The position numbers and the translations under genes were made by a program. This document shows positions 22,861-34,606 of a stretch of DNA of 64,000 nt, one piece after another. The DNA is from Paragonimus skrjabini miyazakii (lineage: Eukaryota; Platyhelminthes; Trematoda; Plagiorchiida; Troglotrematidae). Where the stretch lies: positions 40,233 to 104,232 of the forward strand of contig JTDE01002293.1 of NCBI GenBank assembly GCA_014338405.1, written 5' to 3'. How positions within the stretch are numbered: the stretch's first letter is position 1; each line of letters starts with the position of its first letter. The notes beneath the pieces were generated by a model. The model searched no databases, was not told where the DNA came from, and saw only the letters and a list, made by a program, of their open reading frames with translations.

Positions 22861-24490
22861 CATACAATTATTCGGTGCGCTCTTGCGTTTAAGGAAATTG
22901 GACACACTTTTATATGAGCGTTTGCCACTACCACTACCAGCGAGGTTAACACCGTCCGGTAGACAATCAGGATAACTGAGACAGTAGGTCTACTGACTAA
23001 GTGCCACTCGGGGTAACTGTGTGGTGCATTCTTATGATCTACAGGGACTGTTTCTATTTGCTTGCAAGTGATTTCACGCACCTAGACGTCTATCATCTTG
23101 CCTCTGCTATTCTGGCCGGATCAATTTCATTCAATTTCAAGTATGTAATCGGCTTAGTTCAATATATGATTATTCCGGTTATGATCTACAGTACAAGGAC
23201 TACAATACCATGTTGAGGTATCATATAGCAGAGATCCTCCGAGTACACTTTGTATCCCGATTCTCCTTAGCGAAATTAATACCAAGATGCAGGCCAATTG
23301 ATGGGAACGAATAGAGAACAGAACAGATAGAGCATGAAACAGGTGAGAGCACTTAGCTGGACGGAATGGATGTGTATACGTTGAACACACAACTCTTAGT
23401 GTGAACGATAAGCCCTAACTCAGGTGATGATAAACATACCGTAACCTGCTAACATGCGATCAGCTGATCGTTGACCACAGTGGCTACCACATAATACACC
23501 ATGAAAAATTATTTCAGCTGCAGTACAAACAACGGTACATCATTTAAAAGTGCAAGCAACCAAAGATGACCAGGACGAGATGCTGTGAAACGTGAAACGA
23601 ACCGATGAACTAAGAGAGAGAAATGAATTATGAGTAGGTTGGTGATTTCACTGAAATCACCGCCAGTAGGGCCAAGCTAAATTGAAGCACACTTACGGTA
23701 CACATGCACTTAAAGCAGGATAAGTTAGACATACTGGTATGCATCCATTCAACACTGGTGACCTTTACCATACGATGCACTGGATCGTAACATGTGTTCT
23801 CGATACAGAGAGGTGTCTCATGCCCAAACAATTACGATGGTCCGGAAAGCTAAACTTGAAAGTAAATGTTGTGCATTGTAATGAGCGATCTTCAACTATG
23901 TGAGATGGTCACGTAACTAGGGAAACGAAGTAATGTAGAGTAAGTGATACACTAGACTGACGGTGCAGCTACCTCAATCCAAATACCCATTCCAGGATTT
24001 CCAGGTGTAGGAATCACAGCGTCAACGCTAGAACTCTTGACATAAAAGAGCAATCGTGACTTCTTGAGACTAAATGACCGTACACAGGTAATCCGTTAAA
24101 GCCTACAAAGCAAATGCAATAAAATGTTCGTTTGGAGACAACACAGTGAGTTACAACAGCAAGGAGAAAAACGTCGAGGCCTTATCCGAAGTTGCAGCTT
24201 AACCTCTTCAGTTATCTTGACGCGATGGTCAGTTTAACGTGCTCCGTTGATTCAGAGGATCAATTTGACTGAGGCTTTGGTCCTTACAAGTACAACAGTA
24301 TTACACAGCTCAGAGAAGAGCAATCAGGGAAATAGTCGCATATACAGTGGGTTGTATTGCACTACTGATGTTGGGAAAATGCACTGTTTCCCAAGAATTC
24401 GCCCTATTTGCAAAAGAAAATGGAGTTTTCAATGTTGGGAATTTGAATGCTCGCCAATATTTTCAAAGTTCGAGTTTCGCCTTCGCTTCT
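22861..24490. other. No recognisable feature
   Basis: Non-repetitive by eye; no domain, RNA or repeat was recognised. TTTCACTGAAATCACCG near 23646 forms a small chance hairpin. Confidence 0.35.
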
Positions 24491-24600
24491 GATTGGTCCG
24501 TTGAGTAGCTTAGGCTCAAGGTAGCTCAAAACCTATAAATAAGGCTGAAGTTTCACCACTGGGCTGAGCAGAAAATAAAACTCGTTTGAAGGCCGTCTTT
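24491..24600 (+). promoter_or_regulatory. CCAAT + TATA + poly(A) cluster, possible LTR or pol II promoter
   Basis: An inverted CCAAT box (ATTGG, 24492-24496) is followed by a good TATA box (CTATAAATAAGG, 24533-24544) and then AATAAA (24574-24579) within 35 bases of the TATA box. TATA followed closely by a polyadenylation signal is typical of the U3-R-U5 order in LTRs. A plain pol II promoter for the 66-codon frame at 24609-24809 is the alternative. No LTR partner, TG...CA ends or tRNA-primer site were found. Confidence 0.3.
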
Positions 24601-24809
24601 CTCCCTACTTGTTAGGGGGTTCTAAGTTGCGATGGTTGGGTTCCGATACTAGAGCTCTGATTTTCGTGCCGTTTTGCGATACCGTTTCGGTCCGTTCGTG
24701 CTCGAGATACTGCTCGCGGTCTTCGTGTTCATTCGTGCATTTGGCTCTCAAGGGGATCGTAACAACTGAATGCACAGAAGTGTTTCGGAAAAGAGGCACG
24801 AAATTGTGA

Positions 24810-25239
24810 GAATATAGCAAAGCAAATTTTACAGTTGTGGCATTGCTGTTTCCCGCAGACAGTCTTTAGATTGTGGAACAGCTTACAGTGACCGTGGGCA
24901 CATTATCCAATAAGCCACAAAACCCTCAATATTTTTCAGAAGTTCGATACAATACTGAATACATTTACTGCACCCAGTGGCAACAGAAATCAGATGTAAG
25001 TGTCTTACACATTGAACCCTCAGGCTGGATCAGCCCTGCAGTGCTAATCGAGTCAGACTTTTGAACCATTGGTATCGGATAAGGTCCTCCAAGTCAACCT
25101 TTTCCACGATACAAACAACCGAAAGTATTCGAAAATGTCTCTGCTCTGATAGAACATTCTCACTTTTTTCCCATCTTTTTTTACTGATTTGTCCTTCTTG
25201 TAACTAAGATCGCTGATAAATATTGAAATATTTCATGGG
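24810..25239. other. No recognisable feature
   Basis: Nothing recognised between the promoter-like cluster and LINE-A copy 1. Confidence 0.35.
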
Positions 25240-26720
25240 CGTTTTAGCGACAGTACCTACGCGGAAGCACCAGAAATCGCAACCATATAATACGACCATT
25301 AACCGTGGCGTTGTGCGCTCTGCCCTCTGTAGAAGGACTGGGATCATAATGACGCCAAAAATGGCGTAAACTGGCAAGCGTCATCCGAACCTTAGCTATA
25401 TGATTTGTGATCTCATCAGACCCTCCACCAGCATTGACGCGGCTCTCAAGGAACATGTTTTTCGACTACTTTCGACGGCTGATTACCACCGGAGATGAAA
25501 GCAGGTGCAGAATCCTGCCAACCTTGTAACAGCGCGTTGCATTTAGAAGGCGCAGCTGCTATACTAAACTGACAAACTGAAATCTCTTGTCTGCCTAAGA
25601 TGTGCTAGACTCCCCATGAACACCCAGAAACTAGAGTAACGACGTCTGCACATTCTGCCTCGAAGTCGAGTGCCCGCGAGAATTTTCACAGTTGCAATCT
25701 GTCTTGACGCATTTTAGGATGTCATCTATTGCAGAAGTGAATAGGAAGGGAGACGTTGGAAAAATTTGTCGCATGCCGCTTGTGATGTTAAGAGTCAGCG
25801 ATACGTTGTCATAATCCCTAACCCAAATCGAGATCTGAAAGTGGATTGCATTCAATATAACGACAAACCTTTCGGATAAATTCTATATCGACAGACAGTT
25901 CCAGAGTGTGTCTCTGTATACTGAATTAACGACCTCTCTGGTGTTTAGGAAGATAACAGTTGTCGACATTCTATATGAATGGCGGAGTTCAAGCATACGG
26001 TGGATGGTGAAGTTGTGATCAAAACAATCACGGCGGAAAGTGAAACCTAGCTTGTTCCTCGTAGGTATGCTGCTCACGCGTTTCGCTCAGTCTACCAAGC
26101 AGCTTCAACGTAATAGAAATCAGGTTAATCCGCTGACGGTTTGTACACGAAGTATGCGAGGGAACATTTTGAAAATGGGGATGATGCCAGTCAAACATCA
26201 GTCATTTTGAGCGACTCCAGTTAGGGATCAAGACTGTTAATTCTTGGAACAGAGGTAGGTCTCGATCTATGATAGGAGCGGAAGGGAATTTGTCTGGGTA
26301 AGGTGCTTTGTGACGTTTAAGGAATGCGATTTTACGTGTAACACCTCATTCCACGGGCGGGAAAACGTCAACAAATTAATGAGCATATGAAGGGGAGGGG
26401 GCGAAACATGGCACACGTGGTTGGCTGAATTTCTGTTGGAAATGGTCAGCCCAGCATCTCAAGCGTCGTTACGGGCTATGAACAAGCTCAGCATTGGGAA
26501 AGCGTTCGAAAGCTCCCGGTAGCAGCAGCTTACTACACCTGAAAAGAGTGCTGTTTCCACCGAGCCTTGCGAACCTTTCGTAGCTACTTTTAGAGTTCTC
26601 AACAGGTGACCTTACGAACAGAATTATACTGTAAAGCGCAGTCGAAACTAGCAAGCGCGCACTGGCTGAATTTGAATGGTGTAACAAAGCGTACCGCCGT
26701 GTTGTTGGTGCCAATTTAGT
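25240..26720 (-). mobile_element. LINE-A copy 1, RTE/CR1-type, broken
   Basis: From the 5' side (high coordinates): an upstream region matches 54780-55020, then a GMMPVF..-type block near 26190. RNKLGFTFRRDCFDHNFTIH and TTVIFLNTREVVNSVYRDTL (26040-25900) are the first RT catalytic region, with AFDSV changed to VVNSV. SGMRQIFPTSPFLFTSAIDDIL (about 25790-25725) is the (V)RQGCPxSPFLF motif. RVNAGGGSDEI and KVRMTLASLRHFWRH (25440-25350) are the C-terminal RT block. It shares long near-identical stretches with 53690-55050. Stops and frameshifts throughout; the YADD segment falls in a gap between fragments. Confidence 0.85.
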
Positions 26721-27677
26721 TTATGTTTGTGTAATTTGTAAGTGCACGACTTACTGGACTTTTGGCTCATGCTTGTCCGTGTTAGTTCCACTTACAGGAC
26801 TATTGTTGAAACCCCTATTTCAGAAGAACGATGTCCCCCGGTGTCTCAACATTGCCCAGAGTTGGTGAACAAGCGCACCGGGCAATGAGAGTAAAAACGG
26901 CCGGCTTGCATGTTACAATAACAGATGCTAGAAAAGGTATTCCGGTGAGGTTCGAGTGATCACATAGAAACCCTGTGGTTGGCAGCTGAACGAACACACA
27001 TAATACATGAGACAGTACGATACTAATGCATTACATGCCGTCCTATGTATCAGTGTTGCCCTGTGAGTGAGTGCTTTATGGGTCAGAGACAGCCCGTTCG
27101 CGAGATGCATATGGGCTTAGTATTCAACCACCGTTATCTCCGACAGTCAGCCTATACCAACCGACTTTGTAAGCAAAGCAACAGTCTGTCGGCGTGTATT
27201 CAGGAATTGTGCAAGTTCCCCGGTGATAACGGAGGGACTGAAAACGTATTATCTACGCAGGTTGGATCACGTGCTCCGGATGCTGACAGAGCATCTGCCG
27301 TAATGCGCATTGCTTAGTGTGATTGCTGATGCTTGAGAGAAACCGCAAAGAGACCAGGTGGGGACGTGATCACGGGCTATGAAAGCCCTGACCACTCCGC
27401 TGACTAAAGTTGGTAGGTGCCGTCTACCCAGTTGGAGAATTCGCGACTATCCACATCGCTGGTTGGAAACCCTCTGACATGGTAGCGCGTCACAGTCAAT
27501 GGCGAGCCTGTATCCTGGGGGTTGTTGACTTTGGTGGCCACATTGTTTTCTTCTTTTTCCTTCCTTCTTCCATTCCGTGCATCTCTCTGCATTTGTGCTT
27601 ATTTAATACCCTGTCATTCTGTGGACCAGCGGCAATCAGAGCCAGAGTGCTCTACGGATACAGCTCAATGCATTTGA
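26721..27677. other. Unassigned, partly LINE-A-like
   Basis: About 26950-26995 (GAGTGATCACATAGAAACCC and GGTTGGCAGCTGAACG) resembles 55055-55095 in the LINE-A 5' region, so LINE-A may extend to here with an insertion between. About 27500-27525 (CAGTCAATGGCGAGCCTGTA) resembles 37688-37710, and in both places an LTR sequence lies a few hundred bases downstream, so it could be internal Gypsy sequence. Confidence 0.3.
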
Positions 27678-28085
27678 GATAAAAACACAGGGGTTCCGAC
27701 TTCATGTTTTAAAAAACTTCGTAATGAACATAATGTGTATCGGGCAAAAAATCTGACTTTCATAGTGCCGCAAGAACGACAACACCTGGAACACCGTGCT
27801 CTTGAGCGGACAACAGAAAGACAACGGCGGAATAAGCTAAGATATGATATGAGGCACAACACACATAAATGGCACCCGCTCAGGATCGGAGACCAGGTGA
27901 AAGTGAGAGATTACAGCCGACCAGAAACATCCGGTCCAGGCGCAGGAAAATTTAGAAGGCGATGGAATGGACCATTTACCATCACGAACCGCAAGAATAC
28001 GAGTTTCCAAATCAACCAAGGTCCTCGTGGGCGATGGGTCAATGGTGTACAACTGGCACCCTGGCACAACCGCGGCAAGTTCCTT
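27678..28085 (+). mobile_element. Ty3/Gypsy integrase C-terminal fragment
   Basis: The open frame (first stop upstream at 27675) encodes RQRRNKLRYDMRHNTHKW, then PLRIGDQVKVRDYSRP, GKFRRRWNGPFTI and GVQLAPWH. This is the C-terminal end of a Gypsy integrase, with a GPY/F-type module (W.GPF.I) and a basic region. The integrase zinc finger and DDE core are absent upstream, so the element is 5'-truncated here. The frame runs on through the polypurine tract into the LTR, as is usual at a Gypsy 3' end. It is not a functional gene on its own. Confidence 0.85.
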
Positions 28086-28099
28086 AAAGGAGGGGCGAG
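28086..28099 (+). promoter_or_regulatory. Polypurine tract
   Basis: AAAGGAGGGGCGAG lies immediately before the TGTGGG start of the LTR. This is the expected primer site for plus-strand synthesis in LTR elements. Confidence 0.75.
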
Positions 28100-28630
28100 T
28101 GTGGGGGATTGTCAGGCAGGAAGTGCGAGCATTCCAGCTCTCGGCGGAATACCCCAACACAGGGGGGAGGTGCGTTCAAACACCCACGGTGAGCGGATGG
28201 AGAACGGCGTGGGCGACCGGATGAGTCATCGCTCGACCAGATCGGACCAACGGGCGAGACGTGGCAGCCGAAATAGAATGAATGACCAAATTGAAGGTGT
28301 GATTATTCCAACACTGTCAGGAATATCTCGACACAGCTGTGGATTACGGTCAAAGGCCACGGTTGATAGACGGAGGACAGCACGAGCGATCGGACAAGCT
28401 ATCGCTCAACGAAATCGGATCAACGGCCGAGGAATAGCAGGCAGAAAACCCCCGGGTAGAAGGCGCCAATCACACACCTAAACCGGGTAGAAGTGCACAC
28501 GACGTGCGAGCGGAAACCAGGAGGTGTTGTGGACTGGAATTGTGATTCAAAATCGCGAGCGCTCGTGTGGCATGGTAATTAGCGAGTTGGACAATAAAGG
28601 TTGTGCTTTATTGGACGCCTTTTCGCTACA
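28100..28630 (+). mobile_element. Gypsy 3' LTR with internal 173-bp duplication
   Basis: It starts TGTGGGGGATTG right after the polypurine tract and ends ...TTTTCGCTACA, giving TGT...ACA ends and 531 bp. A second copy (minus, 55798-56150) matches from about 28270 to the 3' end and stops at the same terminus. A third (37860-38160) matches the middle. CCACGGT-headed blocks start at 28184 and 28357 and are similar over about 95 bases, sharing GAGCG/GATCGGA and ATCGGA.CAACGG, so the LTR holds a diverged tandem duplication. No intact 5' LTR is in the window, so no TSD can be checked. Confidence 0.8.
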
Positions 28631-30024
28631 ATAGTACCGAGGTTGCTGATCACTAATGTTACTCTCAAACTGATTACAAACAAAAGAGAAACCATGAAGC
28701 TCGAGTCAGATTCTGCTGCAGCCGTCGACATTGCGTCGATCCCATCTTTGTGCTAGATAAAACAGTGGAACGGGTGGACGGTTGTTGTCCGTTCGGGCTT
28801 TCCAGAAGCATTAGACTAAGTAGACAGGATAGTATTCTGGAATTGTCTTGGACGATAAGACGTATCAGGAGAACATATCAACATTCTCAAAGCACCTTAT
28901 TGCCAGTGTAGTCCACATTAGTACGGTCAAGATAATATCGGTGACGGAATCGGACACAACGTGTCTAGAACTTTTATTGCAGATGAATTAAGATTAAGTA
29001 GAAGATTCAGACCGACGACATATCCTGTAGTTGACGTGCTGAGTCTTACAGCTAAACTCAGTGAATGTGTTGGGAATGTTTTCTCCATGGGTGTCGACAA
29101 GCTTAAGTTAATCAGCTGATCACATGATCATCTTGAGACATGCGCGATCGTGTCAAGATCAAGAAAGAAAGTCATGCTTAAGAAATAAGGAGTAGGAACA
29201 TGAACGAAAATGGTGACATTCGTTGCGGACACTTTGGAAATTTCAGAATGGCTCTTTAGAATAGTAAACCTAAGTTTACGTAAGAAGGAAACAAATAGGC
29301 TTGCTTGCAAAAAGCAGACAATTCTGGACAGTTCATACATCATCTTAAACACCTAAATATTAAAATTCGATTATGGACCGTTGATGAAACCATCAGTAAC
29401 TGCTAATATAATCATCAATCAATTCAAGTTTTAGTTCCCAGTGACTACTGTGTAACCGTTAGTGACTGTGCTTGCGTGTCAATTGTTCAACAATAGTGAT
29501 ACCAAAAGTGGGTGAGCATTGATGTCAATAAAATCGATGATTTTACCCGGCAGGGTAAAAAGTAAACAATGTACGAGGTTGATCTGGTGAGAATACAAAT
29601 GAAACTTAAACAAAACCGATCAAATCGCATGTGACTAGAACATGGACGGAGCGATAGAAAAAAGCCTCGCTGAGGAGTACGCGCGCACACATGTGCGGAT
29701 TGGACAAGCATATTGTTGTTGAATGTGATCATGGCCACGGATCCGACTGCGTGTGCTTGCACACGACGATAATGATATACCGGTACAGAAACGGAACCAC
29801 TGTTTAGCGTGACTAGTTACAAATAGCCGGCATCAACACTATAAAAAAAGAGCAGGAAACTATGCCGAAAGAGAAAACTTAAAGCAGATGTAACTATGGA
29901 ACACAAAAAGCATTGATAGAAGTTCGGGGATTTCGATTATTTCAAATATAATATTACCCATACTTGATTACAGTTGTCACATTGGGATAAACCTCTCCGC
30001 CAGTCGAAGTCGACAGCAAACTGC
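28631..30024. other. No recognisable feature
   Basis: Nothing recognised. Short open frames only. Confidence 0.35.
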
Positions 30025-30150
30025 AGACTCGAGTTTCCTTCTTAGTAATGCTCATCAGCAGTGCATATCCCCGTCTGGAACGAAATTTGCACTCCAGCCA
30101 TCTCGTGTGTGAGACTAACGTGCTAACTACAACACCAGCAACCTTACGGG
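30025..30150 (-). mobile_element. SINE-A fragment, diverged
   Basis: GACTCGAGTTTCC ... GCTCATCAGCAGTGCATAT ... CACTCCAGCCATC ... GTGCTAACTAC aligns in order with the minus-strand SINE-A at 62843-62950. It covers the tRNA-like region and the start of the body. Confidence 0.55.
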
Positions 30151-30699
30151 AGGTATGGCCAAATAATCAAATTCAAACGTCCCGCCACAACCTTGCATGA
30201 ACAGTGCTTCAATTGCCTGCACATTTTAAAAGCAGAACGTCAGAATCGTTCTGCTCTGTCCAATAAGTAACCCCATGACGGTTAACTTGAAGCTACTGTT
30301 TTATTGAACCAACTGAACATAGATTAAATTATTGGTAAAAGTTCGATTATATGTATTGTTTCTAAATACTCGCGACTACAGCACCATTGATTATGACATC
30401 CACGATATTTCGACGGTCTTTGGATTGCAGCCAAAAGGCTAAGTGTTCTGTTAAATAAAGTTTTGGCGTCAAAGCCTTCATACTCGAGCCCAAGGCTATC
30501 AACTCTAGCCCAATGTAGCACGGGCAAACGGAGAACATGGCAAGTAGTGAGTGGTAGTATATAAAATCTATGTGAACCAAGAAAGTCCGCAGAACGACGT
30601 TATACTAATCACTAATGGATAGAACCTACTGGTCATTAGGACCTGCCGGTGGTAGTAATCCTACTGCACGCGGTTAATGCCTTAGAGGTCCCAGAGGTT

Positions 30700-30910
30700 T
30701 AAGATAAAAAGCAGATATCGTCCGCAAGGGTTAGTAAGGTTTCGCAGTTGTGTAGGAGAAATGCTCGTACAGTCCCTACACAGCCTTATGCGCTCGACCC
30801 TTTATATAAAGGCTAAGATCATGCCGATGTCACAGATGACATAAGCTAGCAAACCTGACCCAGCCATACTGACAAAGTTCTCAAGGTAGACGAACTTCAA
30901 GACTGACTCC
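30700..30910 (-). mobile_element. Rearranged RTE-type RT scraps
   Basis: Minus-strand TLLTLADDICFLS (30740-30704) resembles the YADD palm motif of RTE LINEs. LESVLKFVYLENFVSMAGSG (about 30915-30858) resembles the block that normally follows it (V..F.YLGS.VS..GG). On the minus strand the second block lies upstream of the first, the reverse of normal order. Either two truncated copies sit side by side or the copy has been rearranged. Confidence 0.45.
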
Positions 30911-30960
30911 AAGGACGTGCCGTCAGGAGTGAGTGGGAACGTATCGGTCTTGTAACAACA

Positions 30961-33900
30961 CTCCGTAACTTACGAGCATCAAAGCCAAACTGACGGACTA
31001 ACATTGATTAGACGTAGTAATAACAAATTGTGCCAGCTTGATGCAGTTAAGGAAAAAGTGAAAAGAACTGCTAGATTGTCAAACTATCTCAACCATAAAC
31101 TGAAAACCGTAAAGAAAACGTTCAGTTATGAGTAATCCAAACAAAATCAGTGGGTCAAAGTCAGGTAAGTCTGACAATGAAGTCGAAACGGTCATTAATC
31201 AAAATAAACAACTGGAGGCACTTCACTTAAGCTTAGTAATCAGCTAACCTTTGTGGAGATCATTTTTATTTACAACTGTAAGCAACGTATAATGATAGCC
31301 AGTCTATGTGTAAACAAAGCACGCCGCCCCATTGAACATGTGTGTGGTGATCACAAAACTTCTGATTCCTCGTCGCTGTTCCATACCTAAGTGCGCAATG
31401 CGAGTGCAATTTTTTACACAGTATTCCAAACGTACTTCGAAGTACAATAAGTACAAATAAGTATTACGATAAAGGTGTTCGTGGTCGAACAGCTGAAGTC
31501 GCTGGGATTGCGGAGTGGGTCGAACGTTTCAACCTGTAGGACAGCACCCGGAAGAATGTTATAGACTGAGACAATTTCATGATCCAATTTCATGATCCAT
31601 CGTGGATCGCTCGATGCCGATGCCGTTCTCGCAAATAAAGTACACATCTCCAATCACGGATACATGGGTGTTTAAAAACCAGATTGTAATGAGGCAGGAT
31701 GGTTTCCCCATCGTGGTCACCCCTAGATTGTTAAACAGGATGGGAAATTAGTATTCTCAAATGCGGAATAAATCCGTGACAATAGTGTGGGCTGTTCGGC
31801 GACCAAACAAAAAATATTATGGTCATGGGTTTAAGTCGTTACTGACCATCAGGCTCTACAGTGCACTTCCAGTCCGGCGAAATCGTTCTCCGATCTAATG
31901 ACAGCGATACTTAGATGGTGGTATTGTAAGCTTGACCGTAAAACTGTCTACTGGTTTGGCAGTCAATTTAGCCAAGGAATACCGGGAAGCGTGTAATCCG
32001 ATAGCTAAGTAATCGATCGAACCAGAGAGTTGTTCCCAATCGGCTAAAATGGAATCATTACTTATTTTTCCGAGGTGAAGAGCAGCGGACAATCAAACCC
32101 AAAAAACTGCATAATCGGTGCAAAAGCTATCGCATTTCAAAACTTTCACGTTACATAGATTAATGAAACACGGCGGTTCAGTGTTACCTTATGACTTTTG
32201 TGCATATAACTATGTCGTTATAATGTACAGTAGTAAGAAGTAGACGCGGCTATAGTATATATGTATTATTACGCACACAACTGTGGAGTCAAAGGTTGAG
32301 TACTGTGGACAGATGCCTAAACTACACTCTATTACTCTAACTGAGAATGATCGTGGCGTGACGTTTCGATGTCTCACCCGTTCAATTGGATATGACAGAA
32401 TGTCAGCTGCGATGCAGCTGTAGTGAACGTGTCGGCAGCAATGTTTCCACATTTTTAGTCTCAACAGTAAACTCATACTTCTTAGTCCACGAGAACAAGC
32501 TGCTCAGACAACTTTGATAGGAAGGTTGTTCCCACTGAAAATGATGTTAACAATGCACTGGATTAATGACCGCGTTTACCAATAAAATTCCTTGCGAATA
32601 TGGTGACATGAACTCGACTTGCTCGTCTTTGTCAGCGCGTCAATCAAAGAGTAATCTCGATAAGACAAGTCAACCTTCATAGGGTTACAATGTCGTTACT
32701 TATCAACCAAGGTAACCACTTATCCAAAGGCTGGCTGGACAGCACGAACATGCTTCCATAAATTGCATAGATGCGGATGACGCTACTGACTTGGAGTTAG
32801 CGGTAGAGTTAACCTAACATGAAGAACAGGGACCTGAAGTAAGATTTGATGTACTTGTGACGAAGACCTGTTTCATTCACTGTCAATCCAAACTCCGATA
32901 CTATGGACAATCTGGCAGCGGACCAATCCAAGGTAGACTTAGGATACAACAAGAGTGGACAAAGAGTTTCAATGTTATATCCGTCGTTATACGTGTTCTT
33001 TGTTCTGAATTGTACCCATCCAGATTACCGCTTGTGACGTTACAAGTGCAATTTATATCAGCAAACGACAGACTCTGATTTATCGAACACTGATGTGCAT
33101 CTATCCATAAATCCGTGTTCGTGCCCCATGAATGTGAACTGCCCAAGGAAATCAGTCCGAAATCATTCCTTAATACTTACGCAGTAAGTATGAATTCAAG
33201 TAAGATTCCATGGGTATCTGATGCCCCTGATTCCAAGTATTACAGTATCTTATGTTAACCACGAAATACAGACTTCACGTTCATTATTCCGGCCTTCATG
33301 CGGCACTTAAGGTCAGAGGTTTACATAAGTACAGCCACATCTTTGTCGGTCTTGTCAGATTGAAAGTTCTGGTGAATATATACGTTAGTGATAGACTGGC
33401 ATGTTTGTCTTACCTGTTGTCTTATCTTGCAGTATCGTAGTTTGTGGGCCGTACACAATCGATCGAAGTTGGGAATATGTGGTCTGGATATCCGAAGTGT
33501 CGTTGCCCTCCGACGCAACACGTAGAAGAAGAGGTCACGAAACGTGACCTGAAATGCTACGCTTGCGTAGCTGAACAAATTGCGCACTTTCTTGGCACAA
33601 GTCAAAGAAGAGACACAAAAAGCGGCCTTGCCGTAAGTTTTACAATATACTGTGGCAACTACCAACAAACACTGAAAGCATCAGTTTACGATTTCTATAC
33701 AGTTTCATGTGTTGTATAACAAGCAGTCTCGTTTGTGAGTAGTACACTACTCATAAGCGACATTCAGGAACTAAAGGGCAAAGCTAAACGCCAGGAAGAC
33801 GACGAACCAGAAGCGACTATCGGAATAGTGTGTACACACTAAGGGGAAAGTGCTACCAGGGCGAATGACAACGTACTGTTAGTTAATATATGCGAATGCA

Positions 33901-34183
33901 CGTCAGTCGTGCAAATGAGTGTACATGTTCGTGGTCCTATGTTTTTACATAACCTGTACGGGAGTTCGTGGAATAAACAACTTTGCAGACCGAGCGTCTT
34001 TTTCGGTCACGATACATGGTTTTCATCAGGTTTATAACTTGTCGAATTTTTAAAGTACACGTGGTGCTCCGGGATGGAGTATGAAACATGCTTTAAACGT
34101 AAGTAACGATGTACTTATTGATTTGGCACACAAAATTACTCTGAGAATAGGCTTTACAAGCAGTAAAGAATGCCCATCCAATA
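30961..34183. other. No recognisable feature
   Basis: Nothing recognised apart from the short similarity of 33088-33155 to 1483-1550. The overlapping frames at 33321-33719 have no domain that I can name. Confidence 0.35.
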
Positions 34184-34606
34184 GTTCCTTGTATTGAACA
34201 TCACCCACAACTGATCGCGGCTGTCGCATTCCCATAGACTTTCCAGTCGACCTATTTCGAAAAGCGAGAGTGGTTGAGTGTTCACATATGATAATTCGGT
34301 CGTGCTTAATGTGAGGTCAATGGCGCAGTGGTAAACACGGTTNNNNNNNNNNNNNNNNNNNNNNNNNNNNNNNNNNNNNNNNNNNNNNNNNNNNNNNNNN
34401 NNNNNNNNNNNNNNNNNNNNNNNNNNNNNNNNNNNNNNNNNNNNNNNNNNNNNNNNNNNNNNNNNNNNNNNNNNNNNNNNNNNNNNNCTGTTCGAAAGGG
34501 GCCGACTGGAAAGTCTATGGGAATGCGACAGCTGCGATCAATTGTGGATGATGTTCAATCTATATGAAAATCAAAATCCTCTACTACTCATTAGTTCCTT
34601 GTATTG
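34184..34606 (+). mobile_element. SINE-A copy with inverted 5' head and perfect 15-bp TSD
   Basis: TAGTTCCTTGTATTG occurs at 34184-34198 and again at 34592-34606. The insert begins with the reverse complement of the SINE-A body (34199-34259: ACATCACCCACAACTGATCG ... GACTTTCCAGTCGACC). It continues with the leader (AGCGAGAGTGGTTGAGTG), the tRNA-like A box (TGGCGCAGTGGT, 34321-34332), the N gap, then the body and 3' tail ending CTACTACTCAT. The TSD encloses the inverted head as well as the forward copy, so both inserted as one unit. Confidence 0.85.
34343..34487. other. Assembly gap of 145 N inside SINE-A
   Basis: The gap falls inside the repeat, between the A box and the body. The equivalent interval in the intact copy (39702-39789) is 88 bases, so the true gap may be shorter than shown. 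Confidence 0.95.

Noticed and set aside
28215..28260. GGATGAGTC...GGACCAACGG in the Gypsy LTR, similar to a hammerhead
   Set aside because: The GAAA box is CCAA in every copy, and stem II would need an unusually long loop. The repeat of this block comes from the LTR tandem duplication.
33321..33719. Overlapping frames of 91 and 115 codons on opposite strands
   Set aside because: Neither shows a domain, and both being open suggests composition, not coding.
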